Part shown: positions 22,100 through 33,245 of the stretch, in pieces
Position numbering within the stretch: position 1 is the stretch's first letter
Layout of the letters: every line of letters begins with the position of its first letter
Source: Diphasiastrum complanatum
Taxonomy: Eukaryota > Streptophyta > Lycopodiopsida > Lycopodiales > Lycopodiaceae
DNA length: 64,000 nt
NCBI GenBank assembly: GCA_029204225.1
Contig: CM055099.1
Location: 43,082,597-43,146,596, forward strand
Direction: 5' to 3'
Notes under the pieces: generated by a model
Database searches by the model: none
Seen by the model: only the letters and a program-made list of their open reading frames with translations
Told to the model about the DNA's origin: nothing
Program-made: the position numbers and the translations under genes

Positions 22100-23744
22100 T
22101 TGCTAGTTTTATTAAAAATTTGTTCAATTTATGCAAATTATCCAAAGTTCAAAATTGCAAAAATTCCTCCCAAGCATTAGAAATATACAATATATTTGGT
22201 ATGAGCTTCGATTATCCATGCTAAAAATTCAGTCTACTAGTACTTAAGCTAAGCATGGAGAGGTCAATAAAAATTGACAACCAATTACACAATACTTGAG
22301 AGATATTTTTGGACACTTAATCTCTCTCGACTCTCCAGTACCACTAATTCAAACTCTACACAATTGAGCCTGATCATGTGACCTCACCAATGTATAGCAA
22401 AACAAGTAACTAATGTACTTTTGATGGTTACCTAATAGCCTAGCTTAAAATAGAGTTTACCAATCCTCTTGTGGTGAGTTGCTGAGGACTTACCTTTCCT
22501 CTTGTTGAGGTCAAGGGTTATACACTCCAATGAGAGAAAATATAATAGAGAATTATCACATTATCTATACTAGGAATACCTAGATAATACCACCAGAATG
22601 GTGGATTTTAAACTTCACATAATACGTAATTCTATGAATGTGATTAATCGATAAACATTTAAGTTGCAACATGTCCAATTGATCCAAATACCTCGCAGTT
22701 GGACTGCCCCAATCATTCAGATATAGAATGATATTCACTGGGCAAAGTTCTGCCCAACAGTATCAAGACTGGTAAATGCATTTAAAACAATGACAAGGGG
22801 TGAAATTTTTTTATAAAAGTGTTACATTATGCTTAATTACATGAAGGCTAATTTTGTGCAAGCTAAATACAAAAGTACATTGGAAATGTCCCTACAGCTG
22901 ACATAAGACTTGGCTTGTAAGGATAGAACTGCATAATTTTGTGGCTTTGATTTGGATAAATGATAATGATAAAAATGTAAGAAAGTTTTGCATATCTTCA
23001 TTGCTTGATCTCTGTGAATCATGTGTATGGTCTTTACCACACCGGTGAATCATCAACAATCCCCTCCAAATCTGAGTAGATCTCTCTTTCAATTTAGTAT
23101 TTTGGAAAACACAATTGATACAAATGTGCATAGAGTATGAAGAGCACAGACAACCATACTGGATTACGTTATACACTAGTTGTGCTAGCATTATCATAGG
23201 TACATTGTACCACAGTTTGTGCGGTCCACGATGCTCTCTTTATCTCTGCCTCCATCCAACTAGGATCCTCTGGACTCGTGTATTTCAAGAGGGTCTCCTT
23301 GTCAGAGAGTCCAAACGTTTGCATCATAAACACATCGTACGCCAAGGTGTGGCACAAATACTCTAGTCAACCTAGTGATGGTGTACAAAAAAATCTTTTA
23401 CAGATCTGAATATAATTATCAAGAAGTAGCTTGCAGGACCTTAATACTTTTTTTCCACTGTCCATCTGTTATGCTACTTAATCCAACATTTCATCCTTTC
23501 TGTATCAAGTGCTGCTTTAGTCTGAAAAAATAGGCCGATGACTTTTCAATTGTAAATCTTAGAAATGGTCTACTTCACTCATCATTGAATGGAACAAATA
23601 ATTTCTACGACATGAACACCTGAAAAAGCTAAATGCTTTCTAGACTTTACAATCATTTTGATGGATATATGCTAGGCTCTATTACAACAGAGAACAGTTT
23701 TTGTTCGCAATGATAACAATCTGCTAACATCAATCATGAAGCAC
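22100..23744. other. Intergenic DNA downstream of GCP3
   Basis: No gene recognised. A minus-strand frame at 23,169-23,357 (LSDKETLLKYTSPEDPSW) has ordinary composition but no known domain and no clear partner exon. The last few hundred bases before 23,745 probably hold the GCP3 3' untranslated region; I could not place a polyadenylation signal confidently. Confidence 0.45.
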
Positions 23745-26700
23745 TCAAAATTTAGGAGTCCTTTTCAATTTTATATGCATAGTTGACGTGCCCATGTGCT
23801 GACGAGTGTAGAACTCTGAAAAATCCAATCGGAAAGAAAGAAATTTCAGGTCTACATGCTGCTGCACAGGGAGCTGTGCAAAAAATCCCTCCAGCAAAGA
23901 TGAATATTCAGCTGCAATTACATCCATCTCTTCCCCCATGCTTGCCAAAAGCTCCTTAGTAAGTTGCACAGTTGGGAGCTTCCGGAATCCAGTATTGTAT
24001 GGTACACTCGCCTGAAGCTCTTTAACCTTCCTTCTGGCAGCAATTTCACCCCTACAAGCAAAGAAAGTTAGATTCAATAGCCAAGGATTCACTACAAATA
24101 GAACATATCTCAAGTTTGTTCCCTAACTCTACAGCAAAGTACCCAGTTTACGGTAAAAATTTGAATTCTGCAACAAGTATATTTCCTGACATGTTGAAAA
24201 ACCTCCAATCTAGGTCGTGTCAACGTCATTATAACGCAAGTTGAATGGAAATACAAATATAAAGACAATATGCATGACCCTTAATATGCAGCCGGCTTGG
24301 CAAAAGCAGTATACAATCTTCTAGAAAACTAACATTGTTGAAAAAGCAAACGACAAAGTTTTAAGAATGTGTTAGATGATGAGAGCCATTTCTAAGATCG
24401 GTTCTAAGTGGGAAGGTTCTATCATAGAGCAGCTGAGGACGAGAAAGCTAGTTGCCGGGCGGGAATCAGTGAATAGGGCATACAATTAAAGCAGTGGATA
24501 GGGCAGTATGATAAATTGTTAGAAGCTAGAAGTTGGTCCAAGCGACAGGCAACAACAGGCACACTTAGTCCACGACTTCTTTGATAGGCTCTAGCTCCCC
24601 TGTTGTCTTATGTGTATACAATTTGCTATCATATTCATTAAATGACTAGAGAGGCAGAGCCACAGGATGTTGTGCAGGTATTCATTGAGAGCTTAGTAAT
24701 TACTACTTTCAATAATTGAATTGCAGTTTTTGCACAACGCAAACTACAAATCCATTAGATCTCAATGCCCAAACTTTGAAACTTGATTTGCTCATCCAAG
24801 TTGTGCATTGTACAGATTGTCATTGACAATGGGGAGAATTATATTGCCATGGGGAACCCCGTCAATGAGACCTATTCCTCACATATTTTGGATGTGTATG
24901 CTACAAACTGCCTAGACATCCTGTTGGAGAATATTTTAAGGAGGTGGCTGACACAGCACGGTTCTTGGTGAAGTTTTTCACTAAGGGACAGAGGATGTCC
25001 TCTTTATGTTGAGGACCTATCCTCACCTGGAGGTTCTGAGATCTACCCACAACAGCTTTGCATTTATGCGCATTGTTTTGAAGTGGCTCCTGAACTTGAA
25101 AAGGGAGGCCACACATATTAGAACCTCATGATTTGAGTAATGCTCATGCTTAATCTGCACCCGAAATCTTAAATAAGCAATTTTATAGTTGGCAAAACAA
25201 TAAAAATTGATTTCTTTTGCAAAATTAGAAAGCCTAAAAACTGATTCGATTTGGTTCTTGGGCTTCTGATTTGAATCGGTCAGATTCAAACAGCCAATTT
25301 GAATCGGTTTCCTTCTAATCTCTCTCTCTCTCTGGCACCATTGAGGAAGTCAAGAAGTTTTTGACGGATACACTTCAACATCACGACACCAGCCTTGATG
25401 AAGCTTGGGGTACCAAAAAGGATGGAGAAACGTTGGTTATACTTTTCCTGTCAACAGAACATAGGAGGGATGTACTCTACCAATGAGCTAACTTGACAGA
25501 CACTCGTATCTTTCTGGACAAAGAGGTAACTTTTGTACAAGTGGAAGAACGTAAAAATGCTCGGCAAGAGGCTAAAGACACAGGGAAACGTTTTATTAAC
25601 AGAGACAGGATCGGATTTGTTGAGAATAGAGTTAAAGAGTTAGAGAAATGAAGAGTTGTTCAATTGATCTGTAAATGGTCGCAGTACCACATTCCTGAAT
25701 TAGATACCCTCGCTTCACAGGCAGGTTGAATCTAAATTAGGGCCACATGAATATTTATGAAGCCAGTATGGTACAATCTTGGAAGCACAGATTTGGCCAT
25801 AACAAAAGGCAGTACCAGCAAAAACAAAGCCAAGTCCACTAGATTTCTACTCCCCCCCACACACATGTGGCATATGTGAAGAATTTATAGATTAGCACAC
25901 ATGCTTGATTGCAACAGAAGCTCCCATATATGTAAGAGAAAACTTTATGATGCCAAACTTTATAGATGTAGGGTAGGAGTGACAACTACAAAGAAACCAG
26001 CTGGGCAAGAATATCTATCAAAACTTGTCCAATTAGCCATTCCTTTAGCTTGTAGCAACAAAGTGCAAACTGAAAAAATCTAGAGCAGAGGTTGCATATG
26101 CGGTGAAGTCTTTGTCAGATCACCTTGCAAAAACAGAGGCTTTTGAATACGCTCTTAACAGAGATGAAAGGAAATATGCTAAGTTCAAAATTAGTGTTCT
26201 CAAGCTGCCCAGTTTCACATCCAAAATTTGCAGAGAAAGTAGTGCTTTCTACAAGAAAATTCATTGCAAAGGAGAATACCTGGTCTGAACTTCACGTGCA
26301 TTTTCATAAAGACGGTCGGCCAGGCCCCGAAAACGTAGGATGAGATCGAAAAGCGTAAAGAGCGTCTTACAAAGAAGCTGAGATCTCTCTCCAAGGAGGG
26401 CTTTCTCAACGATAGAGCTCAGATATCTCTCGTGTGCTACTATGAGTTCATCTAAATCATGTGCTTCCTCCATCTCATCCAAAAAATTAGCCCAGGAGTG
26501 TTCTAATACTTCAAACATGATGTAATATTGCAAATTCGTAACAAAATGATTCATCTCATTTCTTAAAGTCTGGCATCTTCTCATAACAGCTGCAAGTTGG
26601 GATTTAGTTCCCCCGTCTATGGAAGCCCAAAGTCTAGCTATTGAGCAGTTTGGCTTCATGGTCTGCCATGTTGCACTCAATGCATGATCGACACACCTAA

Positions 26701-28660
26701 GCCTCCACAGAAAATTGAAGATCCGTAGATATCGGGCCATCACGAACTCGGTGAATATTGTGGTCAAGGGATCACGTGCATTATACTCTAAAGAAAAAAC
26801 ATCCCAACCTCTGTCCCCTTCATTATGGGGCATCATTCTGACCCTTAACCGATCCAAAACATCACTATCATCATACTGTGCATTTGAAGACCTGACTGCA
26901 CTCTCCAGCAACCCAGCCAGTTTGAACGAACTTACAGTATTTGCTGGCTGTGATAAGTCGGGCCCAACAAGATCCATAAGATACTGAATAAAATCACCCT
27001 GACCCAACAGCAAATACCTCTTTATTGCAAGACAATGCTCCCGAAATTTGTATTGATCATAAATTATCCTGATAAGGTGCCTATCAATCCTAGCTGCCGC
27101 TTCCACTACCAAAGCCTCTAATGTTTCCGTTTCCCCATATCCAATGCCACCTCCACCTGCAGGAGTTCCAGCAGCTGCCAGAGCATCAGCTGCTGCAGTT
27201 GCCCAGCCCTGGTCTTCGCAACAAACCCGAAGAAAGTTGATTGACTTACCAGTCCTCAGTATACGCTGAGCAAGAGGCTCTGGGATGAAGGAAGGAAGCA
27301 TGCCAGTCTGAAGCTGATAACCCTCCCTCCACAAAGCCTCTGCCTTGACAGGCTGTGGAACAACAAAAAATTCTCCATAGAGATCGTCAATCTCCCCTTC
27401 AAGTACCCATTTTCTAACCATCTCAAAGAGAGGTGAACAGACTCTCCTAAGGAGACTCCCCATGAATCCTCTGACTAGAGGATCCCCGTGCTGAGCATGC
27501 ATGTGTATTGCCCCTGCCATTGCGCCACCTCTCAAGCTTTTACAGTCATCCACCAGCACTGCCATTAATCTCATCCTCACCAGTGGCTCTGCCAGCCAAA
27601 CCCAGAGTCGCCGCAAAGAGAGATAATTCCCAGCACCTTTTGCCCCCTCGACAGTAGACATGAAAGGAATTGGATTATGAAGTTGAGCTTCAAGAACTGC
27701 CATAAGTCGATAGTAATCCGAGAGTTCCTCCTGCAAAGCAGCACAAAATGCTTGCCCTACGGTCCCAATGACCTCCATTGGACCTTGCTCAAGGCTTTCT
27801 GTGATGTGCTCTTTCACACGCCTGTAAAGCCAGCCTACCTCGCACAGCCTACGGATGAGAACTTTCGTAGCCTTGGGAAGTTTTAAATTATCATTCACCT
27901 TATAACCATCTATCTCCTTGTCAAATTTTATATAGCGCCCGTCAATACCTTGGCAAGCATACACCACGTCCCTCACTAAAGCCATTTCTGTGACTTCCGA
28001 AAATTCTTGATTAAGTTCAACATATTCCCTTAAGGCAGCAGCTTTCAAATTCTCGGCATCTTTCGAAAGAAGCAACATTCCCCCTGGAGCTAGGCTTTCT
28101 TGCTCTGATGCATAGCCCTTTTGGAGATTTGCGCTCCTCTGAGCCCTTTTGGGAGCGTACACAGAATCGGAGACTCCATTTGACAACCGTGCCTTGACAG
28201 GGGAGTCGGGCAAAGCAGCCAAACCCCCTAAAGCAGCCGGGCGAGAGATAGTGGATGTCAAAGGACCTGCAATACCCCTAGTTTCTGACGGCTCTCTACG
28301 TTGATCCTCCGAGATCGCTTTCAGAAGATACAGCACTGACCATCTGTTTTCTATGGAACCTGCCCCACTCAACGAGGAAAACCTCCGATGCAAATCGGCA
28401 AAAGTAAGGGCATCAGAGGATCTGCCCTCCAACACAAGCTGCCTCTTGACAGACTCCGCCATTGCGGCCTCATCGTTTGCCAGGGATGGAACGATGCGGC
28501 TACCGATGATCCGCATTGCGTATTTATGGGCTCGCTCCACGACATCATCAACAACTTCTCCATGGCTTCCAGCACCATCCTCCGCAGACTTGCTTCTACT
28601 GGGAAAGATCCTTAGAACCAACTGTTTTACTAAACCTGACACCACCTCCCCTTCCATCAT
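23745..28660 (-). CDS. GCP3: Gamma-tubulin complex component 3 (GCP3/SPC98), two coding exons
   Basis: GCP3 joins gamma-tubulin and GCP2 in the complex that nucleates microtubules at the nuclear surface, cortex and spindle. Exon 1 runs 28,660-26,280; exon 2 runs 24,051-23,745. They join across a 2,228-base GT-AG intron that splits an Arg codon (AG|G). The product is about 895 residues. The Spc97/Spc98 N-terminal region starts near residue 207 (ALREYVELNQEF) and includes NYLSLRRLWVWLAEPL (about 346-360) and GYQLQTGMLPSFIPEPLA (about 447-465). The C-terminal region starts near residue 545 (IKRYLLLGQGDFIQYLMDL). Exon 2 has EYSSLLEGFFAQLPVQQHVD, typical of plant GCP3. The start is the first of two tandem ATGs; the second has the better context (ATGG). 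The last residues (STMHIKLKRTPKF) look like a species-specific tail. The frame is intact. Confidence 0.95.
24783..25130 (+). pseudogene. hAT-family transposase-like relic (DUF659 region)
   Basis: The plus-strand reading IVQIVIDNGENYIAMGNPV, then LDVYATNCLDILLENI, matches the pattern of plant hAT-type transposases. There the sequence is roughly VVTDNGSNYV, followed about 20 residues later by an A-x-H/N-C-x-D-L-x-L-E motif. A decayed continuation (HLEVLRSTHNSFAFMRIV) fits the next conserved block, normally LLRPxxTRFAT. The reading is frame-broken, with no termini found. It lies within the GCP3 intron, antisense to the gene. Confidence 0.55.
25345..25650 (+). pseudogene. Unidentified decayed coding stretch in the GCP3 intron
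   Basis: On the plus strand, one frame gives TIEEVKKFLTDTLQHHD and then, after one stop, LTDTRIFLDKEVTFVQVEER and ARQEAKDTGKRFINRD. The length of near-open reading (about 100 codons with one or two stops) and its composition suggest a decayed protein gene, perhaps a retroelement ORF1-type protein. I cannot assign a family with confidence. Confidence 0.35.
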
Positions 28661-29420
28661 CAATCTGCTTTGAAAAGCACTTCAAAAACTGCTCCATATT
28701 ATTTGCATTCAGACGTTCCCACGCACAACCAGTTGATCTCTAAACTATCTAAATCCCACAAGCGGCTTACCATCTTAACAGGTGGAATGCATGCAACGTC
28801 AAATCTTCATCAATGTAAGAAGCGGAAACCAATATCTAGTAGGGTAAACACTTATCTGCAGCAGAAAGTAATACCTCTGCAGATTACCGTACTTCTTTGA
28901 CGAGAAAATTTGTAAATAAGTAATCAAGATCTTGTGCTGCTGCGTCCATGTGGAGTGAAGACAAACCTAGCAGCCATCTCAGTTACGCAGAATGAAGCAG
29001 CAGCACCATGAGTCTGCAGAATGACAGAAAAATAAGGAGAGGTTGAGGCTGAAGACAGAAAGAAACGAAGAAATTCATTGAAATGGGCACAATGCAAAGA
29101 GCAGAAAATAGAGTTCCCATACAGACAGGAGTGAAGAAATTTTGCATAGATCCAAGCTTTTCTGATGATCCTTCGACTGCAATCCGCTTCGGCGATGGCG
29201 AGATCTTCCAGAAATTTTTGTGGTTTGATCGAAAGAAATTTATCGTCGCCCGAAAACTGACACACACAAAACTGAACCAGTGACAAGACGACGAACAAAA
29301 ATGGCGGGGTAAACCCCTGGTCACGCAACCAGTCAAAATGATGGCCCCACCAAATATTCTTGGCCCCTTGGGACTTCAACCCACCCCTCAAAGCCCCAGG
29401 GGCATCACCCAAGTGGTCAC
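28661..29420. promoter_or_regulatory. GCP3 5' flank: probable 5' UTR and promoter
   Basis: This is the stretch immediately upstream of the GCP3 start on the minus strand. No convincing TATA box was identified. A GC-richer portion up to about 29,410 could include the transcription start or a 5' non-coding exon. The open frames seen here have no recognisable domains. The assignment rests on position alone. Confidence 0.35.
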
Positions 29421-29839
29421 CACCTGGGAATACATCTCAGGCATTTCCTTGGTGAACGGGTGACCCATTCTATCCAACACCTAAAAGTTTATTTTTCTTA
29501 AACCCATTCCGCACTGATCGACCCGTTCGGTGACCAGGCCACATGGAAAGGCACCCTTAATGTCATGACAACTTTTCCGCCCACCAGCTCAGATGCTAGC
29601 CACATGTCACATTTGCCACGTGTGAACCTCTTAATGGATAATTTGTAAGACTAGGCAAATTTTTGAGTGTCTCTGAAAATATCCAATGGTTGCCATTTTA
29701 AGATACTTAGCACAAAGGAGTTTATGTCACTCTATGACTTGATGGAATTGTAACCGAGGGTGGAGTTCGAGATGTGAAGGGCTAGCCCCTCCTCTTCAAA
29801 GCATAGTCTAGATTTCCAAGGACGAGAGATGAGGTTGAG

Positions 29840-30050
29840 GCATTTAATGACGATAGTCAAAGAGTACTCTCTTTGGAGTAGCATATTTTGCACGCAGTGC
29901 TGGGGCCCTTCCATCCAATGATGGAAGGGCAAGGAGAAATGGTGGAACACCCACCACCACCCTTGGATGGTGTGTGGCATGCTAGTGATGGTGCACAATA
30001 CACTGCTTCGTGAGTCCCCTCTCCTCGAGCTTTGTTATGCATAATAGAAA
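29840..30050. mobile_element. MITE-like hairpin related to the insertion at 15.95 kb
   Basis: GGGCCCTTCCATCCAATG at 29,904-29,921 is followed by a second, inverted block (CCTTGGATGGTGTGTGGC) near 29,961-29,978. Flanking GCACGCAGTGCT and GATGGTGCAC motifs resemble the hairpin at 15,945-16,115. Non-coding; a non-autonomous DNA element is likely. Confidence 0.45.
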
Positions 30051-30197
30051 TGTTTGCAAAGCTTTCTTATTGAGCCAAGGTAGTGACAAATGAAAGGACC
30101 AGCCATCATATCCAAGAGGAGTGTATTTCTTAAATGATCAATTAAATGTCAGTGGTGGGCTCCCAAAGATCTAAGAATTGAGAGATAGCATACTATA

Positions 30198-30901
30198 TGT
30201 TAGAACCTTCACTCCATGTCCCGGTTATTTACCGTTTTTAGAGACACGTGTACGCTTTGTAATTATTGTCATTACTGAAATGGCTAAGTCACCGGCCTGT
30301 GGTGACTTTTGTAAGTAAATTGTAAATAAACTGTAATTACTTGGCATTGGACCTCAAAGAGTCGTGCTTAACTTTGGCATAGGGTACTGGGTCATTTATT
30401 AAGAGTGGCTGGACTGACCTCCTAGAAATTAGGAGAATTGACTAGTCAACGAGACATGTGTCATATGCTCATTGGGACACTTGGTCCAATGAATGGGTGA
30501 CACGTGTTAGGGTTGATCGGTCAAACATGACACGTGTCACATGCTCACTGGAACACTTGGTCCAGTGTATGCGTGACCATGTCAGCATACTCACTTGCCT
30601 ATGTGTCATAGTACTGCCAAGTGGCAAGTGTCAACTGTGCATGGAGTTGGCCATGTGTCGACGTTAGGAAAGGTCAGGGTTAAGGGGTGCTTGAGGATTG
30701 TGCATAAGTGAGTCTAGAGAGAGTCATTCCTCGTCATATTCTATGCAGCAAAGGTTGGGAGGAGACAAGGCAGCCAGCTCCACCAAGTTTCGTGTGCTCT
30801 GATGTTTGTAAATGCAGGGAAATCGACAGGGATCGACATTGCTAATTGCTACGGATAGATAAGCTAGGTTTTAAGTGAAGTTTCAGATTTGGAGTTTGAC
30901 A
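30198..30901 (+). repeat. 5' LTR of a Ty3/gypsy element
   Basis: The 704-base block begins TGTTAGAACC and ends GTTTGACA. It is followed at once by TTTGGTATCAAAGC, which matches a primer-binding site for initiator Met-tRNA. It contains two imperfect copies of a CACGTGTCAnATGCTCA / ACACTTGGTCCA module at 30,445-30,580. Gag-like sequence follows downstream, so this is the left LTR of the element running to about 39.16 kb. No right LTR is present in the window. Confidence 0.7.
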
Positions 30902-32629
30902 TTTGGTATCAAAGCAAAGGTTAATCAAGTTGGAAAATATGATGATTTGAGCCCCAAAAAATTGGTTTAAAGACTGCAAGACAGCGCTAACAGCTGGGAG
31001 CAAAGAGGCTTCGATCTTGATCTCAATTTGTCACCGAAATTACCCTAGTAACCTATGATTGGTTGTGTATTGTTGTGGCATGGTGTAGGGATACTTGATT
31101 TCTATGAATGTGATGGATTTGCAAGAAAAATAAGGGCTATTGAAGGCTGTTCTAGCCATGACAGATCTGGTGCATGCTTCATAGGAGGGTTTTGTGAGCG
31201 AAACACCTGATTACTCTCATTTTAGACCTTAACTTGGGTTGGCAGGGTTGGAAAGCCATAATTAGTGATCCACGAGAAGGTACTGGCACTAGATTAACCA
31301 GGGTTGAAGAAGTGGCAGCTAAGGTGGATGCTATGGAGGCCATATTTCAACAAATCCTTGAACAGTTGAAGACATCAAGATCCTCGATATGATTGTTCCA
31401 ATGTTTTATTTTGTGGAGGGCTTGCATGGAAGTCTCAAAACCTTTCGTTGTAAAGAAGCAAACTCATAGCCTCGAAGGAGCAGTTCAGATAGCTCTAAAA
31501 CACGATAATAAGGTTCAGGCGGTTTTTTGGCTCTTGGGGTAACCAGAGGCTCAAAAGGATTAAAGTCAATTTGTACAAAGGCAAGTGTCAAGTGACCTGA
31601 AAGGAGAAGGAGCAGGGACTTCCGAGGACAAAGGATTGTATGGGCGGTCTAATGTCCAAAGAGGTCAGCATCCTTCAGTGCGACAAGTAGTTGTAGCTTC
31701 TAGGGACAATGATCGTATGGGCAATCCGATGCTTAGAAGGGGCCAACGATCTTAGTTGCTAATGTTGCATGACCAAGAGTGTTCCAAATGAGAAAGTTTT
31801 GCTTTGTTTATTTGGTAGGATGCATGTGGAAGGAATGTCCATGGAATCCAATGCGAACTTCGTGCAATTTGCTAGTGAAGCAGGCATGAGCACCTATGGC
31901 CATTGAAGAGCTGGACCAGGATGAACTCCATGTTAGTATTCTTCACCTTGTGAAAGTGTCAATGATCACGTAAGGTTGATGTTATTTCTTTTGCCACTAT
32001 TTAAAACGATGCAACACATGTATCAATTTTCAGGTACTTCTTCATTTTTATGAATGGACAGTTGTGTGGTATGAATGTGTGTTCTGCTGGACACTAGGTC
32101 CTCTCATAATGTACTTGACTTTGATTGAAAGGTTGATTGTGAGCACACAACCATCCACGTACCAGTACACATTCGTGAGGGCTGATGGAAAGGGTAGTTG
32201 GGGGAGGTTTTGTGAACTCGAAGGTGAAGGCATGTCCTAAGTTCTTAAAGGCCAATAGATTTATTGACTTATCAATTCACATCAAACAAAGTTTTGAATC
32301 ATCTTAAATGAAAATCAAATAAGACTTTAAATTAAAGTAGACTTGGAAACTAAAACTCGAAAACAATGCATCACATAAATTCATTCATATAACAACGGAA
32401 GCACTGAGGGGTCAAGATGGGGACACCACCACCCCCCCCCCCCCGAAGGATTCTTTCTTGTCATTATGCAAAATCAATTGGCCTATGCCAATTACATATA
32501 CAATGGATTCCAGTAGGGGTCTCAAAATAGGAACATCAACTTACTTCCTTTCAATGATCTTAATTCCATATCTAGCTTATCAGAAGCATAGAAATTTTTT
32601 CATAATTCTTAATCCTTCCGACACACAAT

Positions 32630-33110
32630 CATGAAGGATCTTAGATACTTGACATACAATCATGAGGGTTCATAAATTCTTGACATGCAATCATGTTGGA
32701 TCATAGATTATTGAAATGCAATCAAAATGGATCTTAGATACTTGACATGCAATCATGAGGGTTCATAGATTATTGACATGCAATCATGTTGGATCATAGA
32801 TTCTTGACATGCAATCAAATTGAATCTTAAATACTTAACATTCAATCATTAGGGATCATAGATTCTTGACATGCAATCGTCTGAACTGACATGCATGGCC
32901 ATTAGGAAATGGATGGTGTGACATGCAAGCTTCAAATTTGACATGCAAGCTCTAGATCTGACATGCATGGACAATAGGCCACAGATGGCATGGCATGCAA
33001 GAGTCTAAACTGACATGCATGGACATTAGGCCACATATGGCATGACATGCAATGGTCTGAACGGACATGCATGGACATTAGGCCATAGATGGCATGACAA
33101 GTAATGGTAC
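32630..33110. repeat. CATGCA-rich minisatellite (two unit types)
   Basis: The first half repeats a roughly 31-base unit (ATTCTTGACATGCAATCAT plus GnTGGATCATAG) about eight times. The second half repeats a roughly 60-base unit containing GACATGCATGGACATTAGG and CATGACATGCAA. The motif GACATGCA is common to both halves, so one probably arose from the other. Confidence 0.85.
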
Positions 33111-33167
33111 TAATCAACCCTTCTTACATGTGGATATCAGATTCAAGATCATACCATGGTTTCAGGA

Positions 33168-33169
<2 letters not shown>

Positions 33170-33242
<73 letters not shown>
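33170..33242. repeat. (GA)n microsatellite
   Basis: About 73 bases of GA repeat, immediately downstream of the CATGCA minisatellite, followed by an interrupted GA-rich tail to about 33,290. Confidence 0.95.

Positions 33243-33245
<3 letters not shown>

Larger units (their letters stand above)
24052..26279 (-). other. GCP3 intron carrying transposon relics
   Basis: The donor GTATTC (complement of 26,274-26,279) and the acceptor TTGCTTGTAG (complement of 24,052-24,061) bound the intron. Inside lie an hAT-like transposase relic (about 24,783-25,130) and an unidentified decayed coding stretch at about 25,345-25,650. Its size and content suggest growth by insertion. Confidence 0.85.

Noticed and set aside
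28661-28663. TTG codon immediately upstream of the GCP3 ATG as the start
   Set aside because: Plant nuclear genes start at ATG; the first ATG in frame is at 28,660.
27677-28743. Open frames on both strands overlapping GCP3
   Set aside because: They are shadows of the long GCP3 coding exon in other frames, without domains of their own.
28924-29412. 162-residue minus-strand frame upstream of GCP3
   Set aside because: No recognisable domain, Phe/Ser-rich with overlapping frames. It is more likely 5' untranslated or promoter DNA.
32640-33110. Repeat array considered as a CRISPR
   Set aside because: The units are directly adjacent and degenerate, with no unique spacers of constant size, and the genome is a plant's.
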